Source: Mercurialis annua (taxonomy: Eukaryota; Streptophyta; Magnoliopsida; Malpighiales; Euphorbiaceae). From it: DNA of 64,000 nt. The notes under the pieces are model-generated. The model saw only the letters and a list, made by a program, of their open reading frames with translations. It made no database searches and was not told the origin of the DNA. Made by a program: the position numbers and the translations under genes. Numbering within the stretch: position 1 is the stretch's first letter; each line of letters opens with the position of its first letter. The DNA lies in NCBI RefSeq assembly GCF_937616625.2, contig NC_065570.1:35967665-36031664 (forward strand), read 5' to 3'. Below are positions 13,970 to 26,400 of the stretch, piece by piece.

Positions 13970-14116
13970 ACGCAAATTGTGCATGAAAATCGACAAAAGA
14001 TTTGTATGTCGTGTCTCAATTCTCTGTAACGCGTCGTTTCGATTACCATGCTTATGTCGCGTCACAAGTCTCTCTAACGCGTCGTTCCGATTACCTAAGC
14101 ATGGTTAGGTTATATT
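13970..14116 (+). repeat. 147-bp compound unit (99 + 48 bp)
   Basis: Measured from the ACGCAA box at 13,970 to the next equivalent box (ACACAA) at 14,117, this compound of one full and one half monomer is exactly 147 bp. The same compound occurs many times, including twice in every 1,814-bp repeat of block D. Compounds with two successive half units come to about 195 bp. The match to the length of DNA on a nucleosome core is an observation only, and no positioning can be shown from sequence. Confidence 0.88.
14041..14088 (+). repeat. Representative 48-bp half-monomer
   Basis: This unit runs from one GATTACC to the next in exactly 48 bp. Relative to the 99-bp unit it lacks the segment holding the GGTTAGGTTATATTACGC part, the ACGCA/TGCGT dyad and the GACGCTAGATTAG part. 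At the deletion point it carries ACCATGCTTA, the reverse complement of TAAGCATGGT from the dyad of the full monomer. Half-monomers of this type recur throughout all four blocks in both orientations, for example in the paired half units near 51,500-51,600. Confidence 0.9.
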
Positions 14117-14314
14117 ACACAAAGTATGCGTGAAATGTGAAAATAGATTAGTATGTCTTGTCTCAAGTCTCTTTAACGCGTCGTTCCGATTACCTAAGCA
14201 TGGTTAGGTTATATTACGCAATGTGTGCGTGAACGCTGTTTCTACGTTAGTATGTCGTGTCTCAATTCTCTTTAATGCTTCGTTCCGATTACCTAAGCAT
14301 GGTTAGGTTATATT

Positions 14315-14413
14315 ACGCAAATTGTGCGTGAAAAGTGACGCTAGATTAGTATGTCGCGTCTCAAGTCGCTTTGACGCGTCGTTCCGATTACCTAAGCATG
14401 GTTAGATTATATT
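14315..14413 (+). repeat. Representative full-length 99-bp monomer
   Basis: This copy is exactly 99 bp when measured from one ACGCAA box to the next. It is close to the apparent consensus and contains no internal deletion. Because 99 is a multiple of three, a reading frame persists from monomer to monomer. In the consensus that frame meets a stop once per unit on both strands: TAG within GGTTAGG on +, and TAA within CCTAACC on -. This explains the many short open frames without invoking genes. Confidence 0.93.
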
Positions 14414-16430
14414 ACGCAAAGCGTGCGTAAAAAGTGACGCTAGATTAGTATGGTGCGTTTCAAGTTTCATTAACGCGTCGCTTCGATTACCATGCTTATG
14501 TCGCGTCACAAGTGTCTCTAACGGATCATTCTGATTACCTAAGCATGGTTAGATTATATTATGCAGAGTGTGCGTGAAAAGTGACAATATAATGTATGTC
14601 GTGTCTCAAGACTCTATAACTCGTCGTTTCGATTACCTAAGCATTGTTAGGTTATTTAACGCAAAGTGTGCGTAAAAAGGGACGCTTAGTATGTCGCTTT
14701 TCTAGTCCCTTTAGAGCGTATTCCGATTACCTAACCATGGTAAGGTTATATAACGCAAATTGTGCGTGAAAAGTGACGCTAGATTAGTATGTCGCATCTC
14801 AAGTATCTTTAACGCGTCGTTCCGATTACCAAAGCATGGTTATGATATATTACGCCAAGTGCGCGTTAAAAGTGTCGGTAGATTAGTATGTCGCGTCACA
14901 AGTCTCTTTAACGCGTTGTTATGATTACCCAAGCATGGATAAGTTATATTACGCAAAGTATGCGTAAAAAGTCTCTTGAACGCATCGTTTCGATTACCAT
15001 GCTTATGTCACGTTACAAGTCTCTCCAACACGTCGTCCCAATTACCAAAGCATGGTTAGGTTATATACGCAATTTGTGCGTAATAAGTGACAATTAATTA
15101 GTATGTCGCGTCGCAAGTCTCTTTAATGTGTCATTCCGATTACCTAAGCATGGTTAGGTTATTTTACGCAGAGTGTGCGTGAAAAGTGACGCTAGATTTA
15201 GTATGTCGCTTCTTAAGTCCCTTTAACGCGTGTTCCGATTACCTAAGTATGGTTAGGTTATATAGCGCAAAGTGTGCGTGAAAAGTGACGCTAGATTAGT
15301 ATGTCGCGTCTCAAGTCTCTTTAAAGCGTCGTTCCGATTACCAAAGCATGGTTAGGTTATATTGCGCAATATGTGCGTGAAAACTGTTGCTAGGTTAGTA
15401 TGTCGCGTCTCAACTCTCTTTAAAGCGTTGTTCCGATTACCTAATCATGGTTAGGATGTATTACGCAATGTGTGCGTGAAAAGTGACGCTAGATTAGTAT
15501 GTCGCGTTTCAAATATCTTTAACGCGTCGTTATGATTACCTAAGCATGGCTAGGTTATATTACGCAAAGCGTACGTAAAAAGTGATGCTAGATTAGTATG
15601 GCGCGTTTCAAGTGTCTTTAACGCGTCGTTTCAATTACTGTGCTTATATCGTGTCACAAGTGTGGGTGAAAAGTGACAATAGATTAGTATGTCTCGTTTC
15701 AAGTCTTTTTAACGTGTCGTTCTGATTACCTAGGCATGGTTAAGTTATTTTACGCAAAGAGTGTGAAAACTGATGCTAGATTGGTATGTGACGTCTCAAG
15801 TCTCTTTAATGCGTATTACGATTATCTAAGCATGGTTAGGTTATATTACGAAGAGTGTGCGTGAAAAGTGACGCTAGTTTAGTATGTCGCATCTCAAGTC
15901 TCTTTAACGCGTCGTTGCGATTACCTAAGCATGGTTAGATTATATTACGCAATGTGTGCGTGAAAACTGTTGCTAGGTTAGTATGTCGCGTCGCAAGTCT
16001 CTCTAAAGCGTCGTTCCGATTATTTAAGCATGGTTAGGTCATATTACGTAAAATGTGCGTGAAAAGTAACGCTATAATAGTATGTCGCATCTCAAGTCTC
16101 TTTAACGCGTCGTTTCGATTACCTAAGCATGGTTAGGTTATATTACGCAATGTGTGCGTGAAAACTGTTGATAGGTTAGTATGTCGCGCCACAAGTCTCT
16201 CTAACGCGTCGTTCTGATTACCAAAGCATGGTTAGGTTATATTACGCAAAATGTACCTGAAAAGTGACGCTAGAATAGTATGTCGTGTCTCAATTCTCTT
16301 TAAAGCGTCGTTCCGATTAGCTAAGCATAGTTAGGTTATAATACGCAAAGCGTGCGTAAAAAGTGATGCTAGATTAGTATGGCACGTTTCAAGTCTCTTT
16401 AACGCGTCTTTTTTATTACCGTTGTCGTGT

Positions 16431-16451
16431 CACGTTAGAGAAACTAACGTG
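16431..16451. repeat. 8-bp-arm inverted repeat from a small local inversion
   Basis: The sequence CACGTTAG-AGAAA-CTAACGTG is a perfect 8-bp stem with a 5-nt loop. The equivalent place at about 26,540 reads CACAAGTTTCTCTACCGTG, with no stem. The loop-side piece AGAGAAACT is the reverse complement of the AGTTTCTCT expected here. A short template switch or small inversion therefore seems to have produced the hairpin. Confidence 0.78.
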
Positions 16452-17299
16452 TCGTTCTGATTACCAAAGCATGGTTAGGTTATATTTCGCAAAGTGTGCG
16501 TGAAAATTGATAATATATTAGTATGTCGTGTCTCAAGTCTCTAAAACGCGTCGTTCCGATTACCTAAGCATGGTTAGGTTATTTTACGCAAAGTGTGCTG
16601 AAAAGTGACGCTAGATTAGTACGTCGCGTCTCAAGTCCCTTTAACGTGTGTTCCGATTACCTAAGCATGGTTAGGTTATATTACGCAAAGTGTGCGTCAA
16701 AAGTTACGCTAGATTAGTATGTCGTGTCTCAAGTCTCTTTATCGCGTCGTTCCGATTACCAAAGCATGGTTATGTTATATTATGCCAAGTGCGCCTTAAA
16801 AGCCTCGCTAGATTAGTATGTCACGCACAAGTCTCTTTAACGCGTTGTTACGATTACCTAAGCATGGTTAAGTTATATTACGCAAAGTGTGCGTAAAAAC
16901 TGACCCTTGATTAGTACGTCGCGTCTCAAGTCTCTTTAACGCATCTTTGTCACGTTACAAGCCTCTCTAACACGTCGTTCTGATTACCAAAGCATGGTTA
17001 AGTCTCTTTATCGTGTCGTTCTGATTACCTAAGCATAGTTAGGTTATTTTACGCGAAGTGTGCGTGAAAAGTGACGTTAGATTAGTATGTCGCGCTCTTA
17101 AGTCTCTTTAACGCGTCGTACCAATTACCAAAGCATGGTTCGATTATATTATGCAATGTGTGCGTGAAAACTGTTGCTAGGTTAGTATGTCGATCTCAAG
17201 TCTCTTTAAAGCGTCGTTCCAATTACCTAATCATGGTTAGGTCGTATTACGCAAAGTGTGCATGAAAAGTGACGCTAGATTAGTATGTCGCATCTCAAG

Positions 17300-17491
17300 C
17301 TCTGACTTGATCACTTCTGCTTCCTCTAGCTTTGATTGCTCCAATTACGCTCCAAATTGCCCGATTCTCGCCAATATGTACCTGAAACACTTCGACATGA
17401 AAATAAGCAATAAAACCACTTAAATGGACACTAATCATGGCATAATTACATCAAAATAGACCCACATAATAGGTGTAATTCTACACCTATC
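17300..17491. mobile_element. 192-bp foreign insert, possibly retrotransposon-derived, copy 1
   Basis: This sequence has none of the satellite boxes. It is C- and A-rich and ends in a 22-bp stem-loop at 17,469-17,490. The wording around ACCCACATAATAGGTG and the closing ACACCTATC resembles, from memory, non-coding tails of plant Ty3/gypsy-type LTR retrotransposons in antisense. This was not checked and could be wrong. No terminal inverted repeats, long terminal repeat ends or coding frame are present, so it is a fragment and not an element. Its flanks are satellite: CTCAAG on the left and AGTATGTCG on the right. The 780 bp to its left (16,520-17,299) is repeated on its right (17,492-18,271). 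Confidence 0.6.
17469..17490. repeat. Stem-loop at the edge of the foreign insert
   Basis: The arms ATAGGTGTA and TACACCTAT pair perfectly over 9 bp around the 4-nt loop ATTC. The stem ends one base before the satellite resumes, so it marks the right breakpoint. It may be a feature of the source element or the reason the copied filler ended here. Confidence 0.88.
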
Positions 17492-20400
17492 AGTATGTCG
17501 TGTCTCAAGTCTCTAAAACGCATCGTTCCGATTACCTAAGCATGGTTAGGTTATTTTACGCAAAGTGTGCTGAAAAGTGACGCTAGATTAGTACGTCGCG
17601 TGAAAAGTCCCTTTAACGTGTGTTCCGATTACCTAAGCATGGTTAGGTTATATTACGCAAAGTGTGCGTCAAAAGTTACGCTAGATTAGTATGTCGTGTC
17701 TCAAGTCTCTTTAACGCGTCGTTCCGATTACCAAAGCATGGTTATGTTATATTACGCCGAGTGCGCCTTAAAAGCGTCGCTAGATTAGTATGTCACGCAC
17801 AAGTCTCATTAACGCGTTGTTACGATTACCTAAGCATGGTTAAGTTATATTACGCAAAGTGTGCGTAAAAAGTGACCCTTGATTAGTACGTCGCGTCTCA
17901 AGTCTCTTTAACGCATCTTTGTCACGTTACAAGCCTCTCTAACACGTCGTTCTGATTACCAAAGCATGGTTAAGTCTCTTTATCGTGTCGTTCTGATTAC
18001 CTAAGCATAGTTAGGTTATTTTACGCGAAGTGTGCGTGAAAAGTGACGTTAGATTAGTATGTCGCGCTCTTAAGTCTCTTTAATGCGTCGTACCGATTAC
18101 CAAAGCATGGTTCGATTATATTACGCAATGTGTGCATGAAAACTGTTGCTAGGTTAGTATGCCGATCTCAAGTCTCTTTAAAGCGTCGTTCCAATTACCT
18201 AATCATGGTTAGGTCGTATTACGCAAAGTGTGCATGAAAAGTGACGCTAGATTAGTATGTCGCGTCTCAAGTTTCTTTAACGCGTCGATCCATTCACATA
18301 AGCATGATAAGGTTATATTACGCAAAGCGTCCGTAAAAAGTGGCGCTAGATTAGTATGGCGCGTTTCAAGTCTCTTTAACGCGTCGTTTCGATTACTGTG
18401 CTTATGTCCCGTCACAAGTGTCTCTAACGCGTCGTTCTGATACCTAAGCATGGTTAAGTTATATTACGAAAAGTGTGTGTGAAAAGTGACGCTAGATTAG
18501 TATGTCGCGTCTCAAGTCTCTTTAACACGTCGTTTCTAGGTTAGTATGTCGTGTCTCAAGTTTCTATAAAGCGTCTTTCCGATTACCTAATCATGGTTTG
18601 GTTGTATTATGCAAAGTGTGCGTGAAAAGTGACGGATATATTAGTATGTCGCGTCTCAAGTCTCTTTAACGCGTCGTTCCGATTACCTAAGCATGGTTAG
18701 GTAGAGTGCGTGAAAAGTAACGCTAGATTAGTATGTCGCGTCTCAAGTCTCTTTAACGCGTCGTTTCGATTACTGTGCTTATGTCGCATCACATGTGTCT
18801 CTAACGCGTCGTTCTGATTACCTATGCATAATTAGATTTTATAACGCAAAGTGTGCGTGAAAAGTGACAATAGACTAGTATGTAGCATCTCAAGTCTTTT
18901 TAACGCGTTGTTTCGATTACCTAGGCATGGTTAGGTTATTTTACGCAAAGTGTGCGTGAAAAGTAACGCTAGATTGGTATGACGCGTCTCAAGTCTCTTT
19001 AATACGTATTCCGATTACCTAAGCATGGTTAGATAATATTACGTAAAGTGTGCGTGAAAAGTGACGCTAGATTAGTATGTCGCGTCTCAAGTCTCTTTAA
19101 CGCGACTTTCCGATTACGTAAGCATGGTTAGGTAATATTACGCTAAGTGTGCGGGAAAAGTGACGCTAGATTAATATGTCGCTACTCAAGTCTATTTGAT
19201 GCGTCGTTCCGATTACCTAAGCATGGTTAGGTGATATTACGCAAAGCGTGCGTAAAAAGTGACGCTATATTAGTATGGCGCGTTTCAAGTCTCTTTAACG
19301 CGTCGTTTCGATTACTAAGCTTATGTCGCGTCACAAGAGTCTCTAATGCGTCATTCTGATTACCTAAGCATGGTTAGATTATATTACCCAAAGTGTGCGT
19401 GAAAAGTGACGATAGATTAGTATGTAGCATCTCAAGTCTTTTTAACGCGTCGTTACGATTACCTAGGCATGGTTAGTTTATTTTACGCAAAGTGTGCGTG
19501 AAAAGTGACGCTAGATTGATATGACGCGTCTAAAGTCTCTTTAATACGTATTCCGATTACCTAAGCATGGTTAGGTTATATTACGTAAAGTGTGCGTGAA
19601 AAGTGACGCTAGATTAGTATGTCGCGACTCAAGTCTCTTTAACGCGATTGTCCGATTACGTAAGCATGGTTAGGTAATATTACGCAAAGTGTGCGGGAAA
19701 AGTGACGCTAGATTAATATGTCGCTACTCAAGTCTCTTTGATGCGTCGTTCCGATTACCTAAGCATGGTTAGGTGATATTACGCAAAGCGTGCGTAAAAT
19801 GTGACGCTATATTAGTATGGCGCGTTTCAAGTCTCTTTAACGCGTGGTTTCGATTACCTAAGCATGGTTAGGTTATATTACGTAAAGTGAGCGTGAAAAG
19901 GGACGCTAGATTAGTATGTCGTGTCTCAAGTCTCTTAACGCGTCTTTCCAATAACGTAAGCATGGTTAGGTTATTTTACGCAAAGTGTGTGTGAAAAGTG
20001 ACGCTAGATTAATATGTCGCTACTCAAGTCTCTTAACGCGTCTTTCCAATAACGTAAGCATGGTTAGGTTATTTTACACAAAGATTGCGTGAAAAGTGAC
20101 GCTAAATTAGTATGTCGCCTCTGAAGTCTCTTTAACGCGTCGTTCCGATTAACTAAGCATGGTTAGGTTATTTTACAAAAAGTGTGCGTGAAAAGTGACG
20201 CTACATTAGTATGTCGTTTCTCAAATCTCTTTAACGTGTGTTCCGATTACTTAAGCATTGTTAGGTTATATTGTGCAAAGTGTGCGTGAAAATTGACGCT
20301 AGATTATTTTGTCGCGTCTGAAGTCTCTTTAACGCGTCGTTCCGATTACCTAAGAAGCATGGTTAGGTTATACTACGCAAATTGTGCGTGAAAAGTGACG

Positions 20401-23400
20401 CTAGATTAGTATGTCACGTCTGATTACCTAAGCATGGGTAGGTTATATTACGCAAAGTGTGCGTGAAAAGTGACGTTAGATTAGTATGTCGCGTCTCAAG
20501 TCTCTTTATCGCGTCGTTCCGATTACCTAAGCATGGCTAGGTTAAATTACGCAAAGTATGCGTGAAAAGTGACGCTAGATTAGTATATCGCGTCTGACGT
20601 CTCTTTAACTGTCGTTCCGATTACCTAAGGATGGTTAGGTTATATTACGCAAAGTGTGCGTGAAAAGTGACGCTAAATTAGTATGTCGCGTTTCAAGTCT
20701 CTCTCTAACGCATAGTTCCTATCACCTAAGCCTGGTTTATTTTACGCAAAGTTTGCGTGAAAAGTGACGCCAGATTAGTATGTCGCGTCTCAAGTCTCTA
20801 TTAGGCGCCTTACCTATTCATGGTTAGGTTATATTACGCAAAGTGTGCGTGAAAAGTAACAATTGATTAGTATGACGCATCTAAAGTCTCTTTAACCCGT
20901 CGTTTCGATTACCTAAGCATGGTTCGGTTATAATACGCAATGTGTGCGTGAAAACTGTTGCTAGGTTAGTATGTCGCGTCTCAAGTCTCTTTAACGCGTC
21001 GTTCCGATTGCCTAAGCATGGTTAGGTTTAGATTAGTATGTCGCGTCTCAAGTCTCTTTAACGCGTCGTTCCAATTCCTTAAGCATGGTTATGTTATTAT
21101 GCAAAGTGTGCGTGAAAAGTGACGCTAGTTTAGGATGTCGCATTTAGAGTCTATTTAATGCGTCGTTTCGATTACCTAAGCCGTTATATAACGCAACGCG
21201 TGCGTGAAAAGTGACAATAGATTAGTATTGCGCGTCTCAATTCTCTTTAGCATGTGGGTCCGATTACCTAAGCATGGTCAGGTTATTTTACACAAAGTGT
21301 GCCTGACAAGTGACACTAGATTAGCATGTCGCGTCTCAAGTCACTTTAACTCGTCGTTTGGATTACTAGGCTTATGTTGCATCACAAGTCTCTCTGACGC
21401 GTCGTTTCGATTACCTAAGAATGGTTAGGTCATATTACGCAAAGCGTGCGTGAAAAATGACAATTGATTAGTATGTCTCGTCTCACGTCTATTTAACGCG
21501 TCGTTCCGATTACCTAATCATGGTTAGGTTATATTACGCAAAGTGGGCGTAAAACGTTACGCTAGATAAGTATGTCGTGTCTCAATTCTCATTAACGTGT
21601 TGTTCTGATTACCTAAGCATGGTTAGGTCATATTACGCAAAGTGTGCGTGAAAAGTAACAATAAATTAGTATGTCGCGTCACACGTCTATTTAACGCGCC
21701 GTTCCGATAACCTAAGCAAGGTTAGGTTATATTACGCAAAGTGTGCGTGAAGCGTTACGCTAAATAAGTATGTCGCGAATCAGTTCTCTTTAACGCGTTG
21801 TTCTGATTACCTAAGCATGGTTAGGTCATATTACGCAAACTGTGAGCGAAAAGTAACAATAAATCAGTATGTCGCGTCACACTTCAGTTTAACGCGTCGT
21901 TCCGATTACCTAAGCATGTTTAGGTTATATTACGCAAAGTGTGCGTGGAAAGTTACGCTAGATTAATATGTCGCGTTTTAATTCTCTTCAACGCGTTGTA
22001 CCGATAAGCTAAGCATGGTTAGGTTAGGTTACGTAGAGTGTCATGAAAAGGGACGTTAGATTAGTATGGCGCGTCTCAAGTCTGTTTATCGCGTGTTCCG
22101 ATTACCTAAGCATTGTTAGATTATATTACGCAAAGTGTGCATGAAAAGTGACGCTAGATTAGTATGTACTGTCTCAACTCTCTTTAATGCGTCGTTCCAA
22201 TTACCTAAGCATGGTTAGGTTATATTACGCAAAGTGTGCGTGAAAAGTGACAATAGATCACTATGTCGCTTCTCAAGTCTCTTTAACGCGTCGTTCCGAT
22301 TACCTAAGCGTGGTTAAGTTATATTGCGCAATGTGTGCGTGAAACCTGTTGCTAGGTTAGAATGTCGCGTCTCAAGTCTCTTTAACGTGTCGCTCCGATT
22401 ACCTAAGCATGGTTAGGTTATATTACGCAAAATGTGCGTGAAAAGTGATGCTAGATTAGTATGTCGCGTCTCAAGTGTCTTTAACGCGTCGTTCCGATTA
22501 GCTAAGCATAGTTAGGTTATATTAAGCAAAGCGTGCGTAAAAAGTGACGCTAGATTAGTATTGCGCGTTTCAAGTCTCTTTAATGCGTCGTTTCGATTAT
22601 TATGCTTATGTCGCGTCACAAGTGTCTCTAATGCGTCGTTCTGATTACCTAAGCATGGTTAGGTTATATTACGCAAAGTGTGCTTGAAAAGTGAAAATAG
22701 ATTAGTATGTCGCATCTCAAGTCTCTTTAACGCGTCATTCCTATTACCTAAGCATGGTTAGGTTATTTTACACAAAGTTTGTGTGAAAAGTGACGCTAGG
22801 TTTGTATGTCGCGTCTGAAGTCCCTTTAACGCGTGTTCTGATTATCTAAGCATGTTGAGGTTATACTACGCGAAGTGTGCGTGAAAAGTGACGCTAGATT
22901 TATATGTCACGTCTCAAGTCTGTTTAACGCGTTGTTCCCATTACCAAAGCATGGTTATGTTATATTATGACAAGTGCGCGTTAAGTCGCTAGATTATTAT
23001 GTCGGGTCACAAGTATCCTTAACGCGTTATTACGATTACTTAAGCATGGTTAAGTTATATTACGTAAAATGTGCTTAAAAAGTGACTTTAGATTAGTATG
23101 GCGCGTCTCAAGTCTCTTTAACGTATCGTTTCGATTACCATGCTTATGTCACTCTACAAGTCTCTCTAACACGTCGTCCGATTACCAAAGCATGGTTAGG
23201 TTGCATTACGCAAAGTGTGCGTGAAAAGTGACAATAGATTAGTATGTCAGGTTGCAAGTGTCATTAACATGCCGTTCCGATTACCTATGCATGGTTAGGT
23301 TATTTTATGCAAAGTGTGCATGAAAAGTGACGCTAGATTAGTATGTCGCGTCTCAAGTCTCTTTAACGCGTCGTTCCGATTACAAAAGCATGGTTAGGTT

Positions 23401-26400
23401 ATATTTACGCAATAAGTCTCTTTATTACGTTGTTCCGATTTCCTAATCTTGATTAGGTTGTATTACGCAGATTAGTATGGCGTGTTTCAAGTCGCTTTAA
23501 CGCGTCGTTTCGATTACTGTTCTTATGCCGCGTTAGAAGTGTCTCTAACGCATCGTTCTTATTACCTAAGCATGGTTCGGTTATATTACGCAAAGTGTGC
23601 GTGAAAAGTGACAATAAATTAGTTTGTCGTGTCTCAAGTCTCTTTAACGCGTCGTTCCGATTACCTATGCATGGTTAGGTTATTTTATGCGAGATTAGTA
23701 TGTCGTGTCTCGAGTCTTTTTAATGCGTATTCCAATTACCTAAGCATGAATAGGTTATATTACGTAAAGAGTGCGTGAAAAGTGAAACTAGATTAGTATG
23801 TCGCGTCTCAAGTCTCTTTAACGCGTTGTTCCGATTACCTAAGCATGGTTAGGTTATATTACTCAAAGTGTGCGTGAAAACTGGCGCTAGATTAATATGT
23901 CGTTACTCAAGTCTCTTTTACGCGTTATTTCAATTTCCTAATAATGGTTAGGTTATATTACGCAAAGCGTGCGTAAAAAGTGACGCTAGATTAGTATTGC
24001 GTGTTTCAAGCCTCTTTAATGCGTCGTTTCGATTACCATGCTTAGGTCGCGTAACAAGTGAGTGACGCTAGACTAGTATGTCGTGTCACAAGTCTCTCTA
24101 ACGCGTCGTTCCAATTACCTAAGCATGGTTAGGTTATATTAAGCAAACTGTGCGTGAAAAGTGACGCTAGATTAGTATGTCGCATCTCAAGTCTCTCTAA
24201 TGCTTCATTCCGATTACCTAACATGGTTATATTACGCAAATTGTATCTGAAAAGAGACAATAGATTTGCATGTCGTGTCTCAATTCTCTGTAGCGCGTCG
24301 TTTCGATTACCATGCTTATGTCGCGTCACAAGTCTCTCTAACGCGTCGTTCCCATTACCTAAGCATGGTTAGGTTCTATTACACAAAGTGTGCGTGAAAT
24401 GTGAAAATAGATTAGTATGTCTTGTCCCAAGTCTCTTTAACGCGTCGTTCCGATTACCTAGGCATGGTTAGGTTATATTACGCAATGTGTGCATGAACAC
24501 TATTGCTAGGTTAGTATGTCGTGTCTCAGTTCTCTTTAATGCTTCGTTCCGATTACCTAAGCATGGTTAGGTTATATTACGCAAACTGTGCGTGAAAAGT
24601 GATGCTAGATTAGTATGTCGCGTCTTAAGTTGCTTTGACGCGTCGTTCCGATTACCTAAGCATGGTTAGATTATATTACGCAAAGCGTGCGTAAAAAGTG
24701 ACGCTAGATTAGTATGGCGCGTTTCAAGTTTCTTTAACGCGTCGCTTCGATTACCATGCTTATGTCGCGTCACAAGTGTCTCTAACGCATCGTTCTGATT
24801 ACCTAAGCATGGCTAGATTATATTACGCAAAGTGTGCGTGAAAAGTGACAATATAATGTATGTCGTGTCTCAAGTCTCTATAACTCGTCGTTTCGATTAC
24901 CTATGCATGGTTAGGTTATTTAACGCAAAGTGTGCGTGAAAAGGGACGCTTAGTATGTCGCTTCTCTAGTCCCTTTAGAGAGTATTCCGATTACCTAAGC
25001 TTGGTTAGGTTATATCACGCAAAGTGTGCGTGAAAACTGACGCTAGATTAGTATGTCGCGTCTCAAGTATCTTTAACGCGTCGTTCCGATTACCAAAGCG
25101 TGGTTATGATATATTATGCCAAGTGCGCGTTAAAAGTGTCGGTAGATTAGTATGTCGCGTCACAAGTCTCTTAAACGCGTTGTTATGATTACCCAAGCAT
25201 GGTTAAGTTATATTACGCAAAGTATGCGTAAAAAGTCTCTTGAACGCATCGTTTCGATTACCATGCTTATGTCACGTTACAAGTCTCTCCAACACGTCGT
25301 CCCGATTACCAAAGCATGGTTAGGTTATATTAAGCAAAGTGTGCGTAATAAGTGATAATAGATTAGTATGTTGCGTCGCAAGTCTCTTTAATGTGTCATT
25401 CCGATTACCTGAGCATGGTTAGGTTATTTTACGCAGAGTGTGCGTGAAAAGTGACGCTAGATTAGTATGTCCCTTCTTAAGTCCCTTTAACGCGTGTTTC
25501 GAGTACCTAAGTATGGTTAGGTTATATAGCACAAAGTGTGCGTGAAAAGTGACGCTAGATTAGTATGTCGCGTCTCAAGTCTCTTTAAAGCGTCGTTCCG
25601 ATTACCAAAGCATGGTTAGGTTATATTGCGCAATGTGTGTGTGAAAATTGTTGCTAGGTTAGTATGTCGCGTCTAAACTCTCTTTAAAGCGTTGTTCCGA
25701 TTACCTAATCATAGTTAGGTTGTATTACGCAATGTGTGCGTGAATAGTGACGCTACATTAGTATGTCGCGTCTCAAGTTTCTTTAGCGCGTCGTTATGAT
25801 TACCTAAGCATGGCTAGGTTTTATTACGCAAAGCGTACGTAAAAAGTGACGCTAGATTAGTATGGCGCGTTTCAGGTGTCTTTAACGCGTCGTTTCGATT
25901 ACTGTGCTTATATCGCGTAACAAGTGTGCGTATAACGATTACCTAAGCATGGTTATGTTTATATTACGAAGAGTGTGCGTGAAAAGTGACGCTAGTTTAG
26001 TATGTCGCATCTCAAGTCTCTTTAACGCGTCGTTGCGATTACCTAAGCATGGTTAGGTTATATTACGCAATGTGTGCGTGAAAACTGTTGCTAGGTTAGT
26101 ATGTCGCGTCGCAAGTCTCTCTAAAGCGTCGTTCGAATTATTTAAGCATGGTTAGGTCATATTACGTAAAATGTGCGTGAAAAGTAACGCTAGAATAGTA
26201 TGTCGCATCTCAAGTCTCTTTAACGCGTCGTTCCGATTACCTAAGCATGGTTAGGTTATATTGCGCAATGTGTGCGTGAAAACTGTTGATAGGTTAGTAT
26301 GTCGCGTCACAAGTCTCTCTAACGCGTCGTTCTGATTACCAAAGCATGGTTAGGTTATATTACGCAAAATGTACCTGAAAAGTGACGCTAGAATAGTATG

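Larger units (their letters stand above)
12641..17024 (+). repeat. Older relative of the second part of the 9.65-kb unit
   Basis: From about 13,780 to 16,570 this stretch is collinear with 24,060-26,680. The offset drifts from 10,264 bp (14,131/24,395) to 10,118 bp (16,251/26,369) through small indels. It is clearly more diverged than the two 9,651-bp copies are from each other. From 16,520 it also forms the left copy of the 780-bp duplication flanking the foreign insert at 17,300. Nothing but satellite is present. Confidence 0.82.
16520..18271 (+). repeat. 780-bp direct duplication flanking the foreign insert
   Basis: The satellite at 16,520-17,299 recurs at 17,492-18,271 with a constant 972-bp offset, which equals 780 plus the 192-bp insert. 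Checked anchors are 16,520/17,492, 16,690/17,662, 17,051/18,023 and the CTCAAG at 17,294/18,266. The left copy begins before the left border of macro-unit 1, so only its end is carried into unit 2. The partial third unit shows the state without insert and duplication. Confidence 0.88.

Noticed and set aside
14315..14413. RNA polymerase III B box in GTTTCGATTACC of each monomer
   Set aside because: The spacing is one base too long for the usual GGTTCGANNCC pattern, and no matching A box lies at the right distance upstream.
14315..14413. CENP-B box in the monomer
   Set aside because: No segment has the TTCG, A and CGGG core in the required arrangement. A centromeric role can be neither claimed nor excluded.
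17300..17491. Complete transposable element
   Set aside because: It has no terminal repeats, target duplication or coding sequence. Only a fragment of possible retrotransposon origin is supported.
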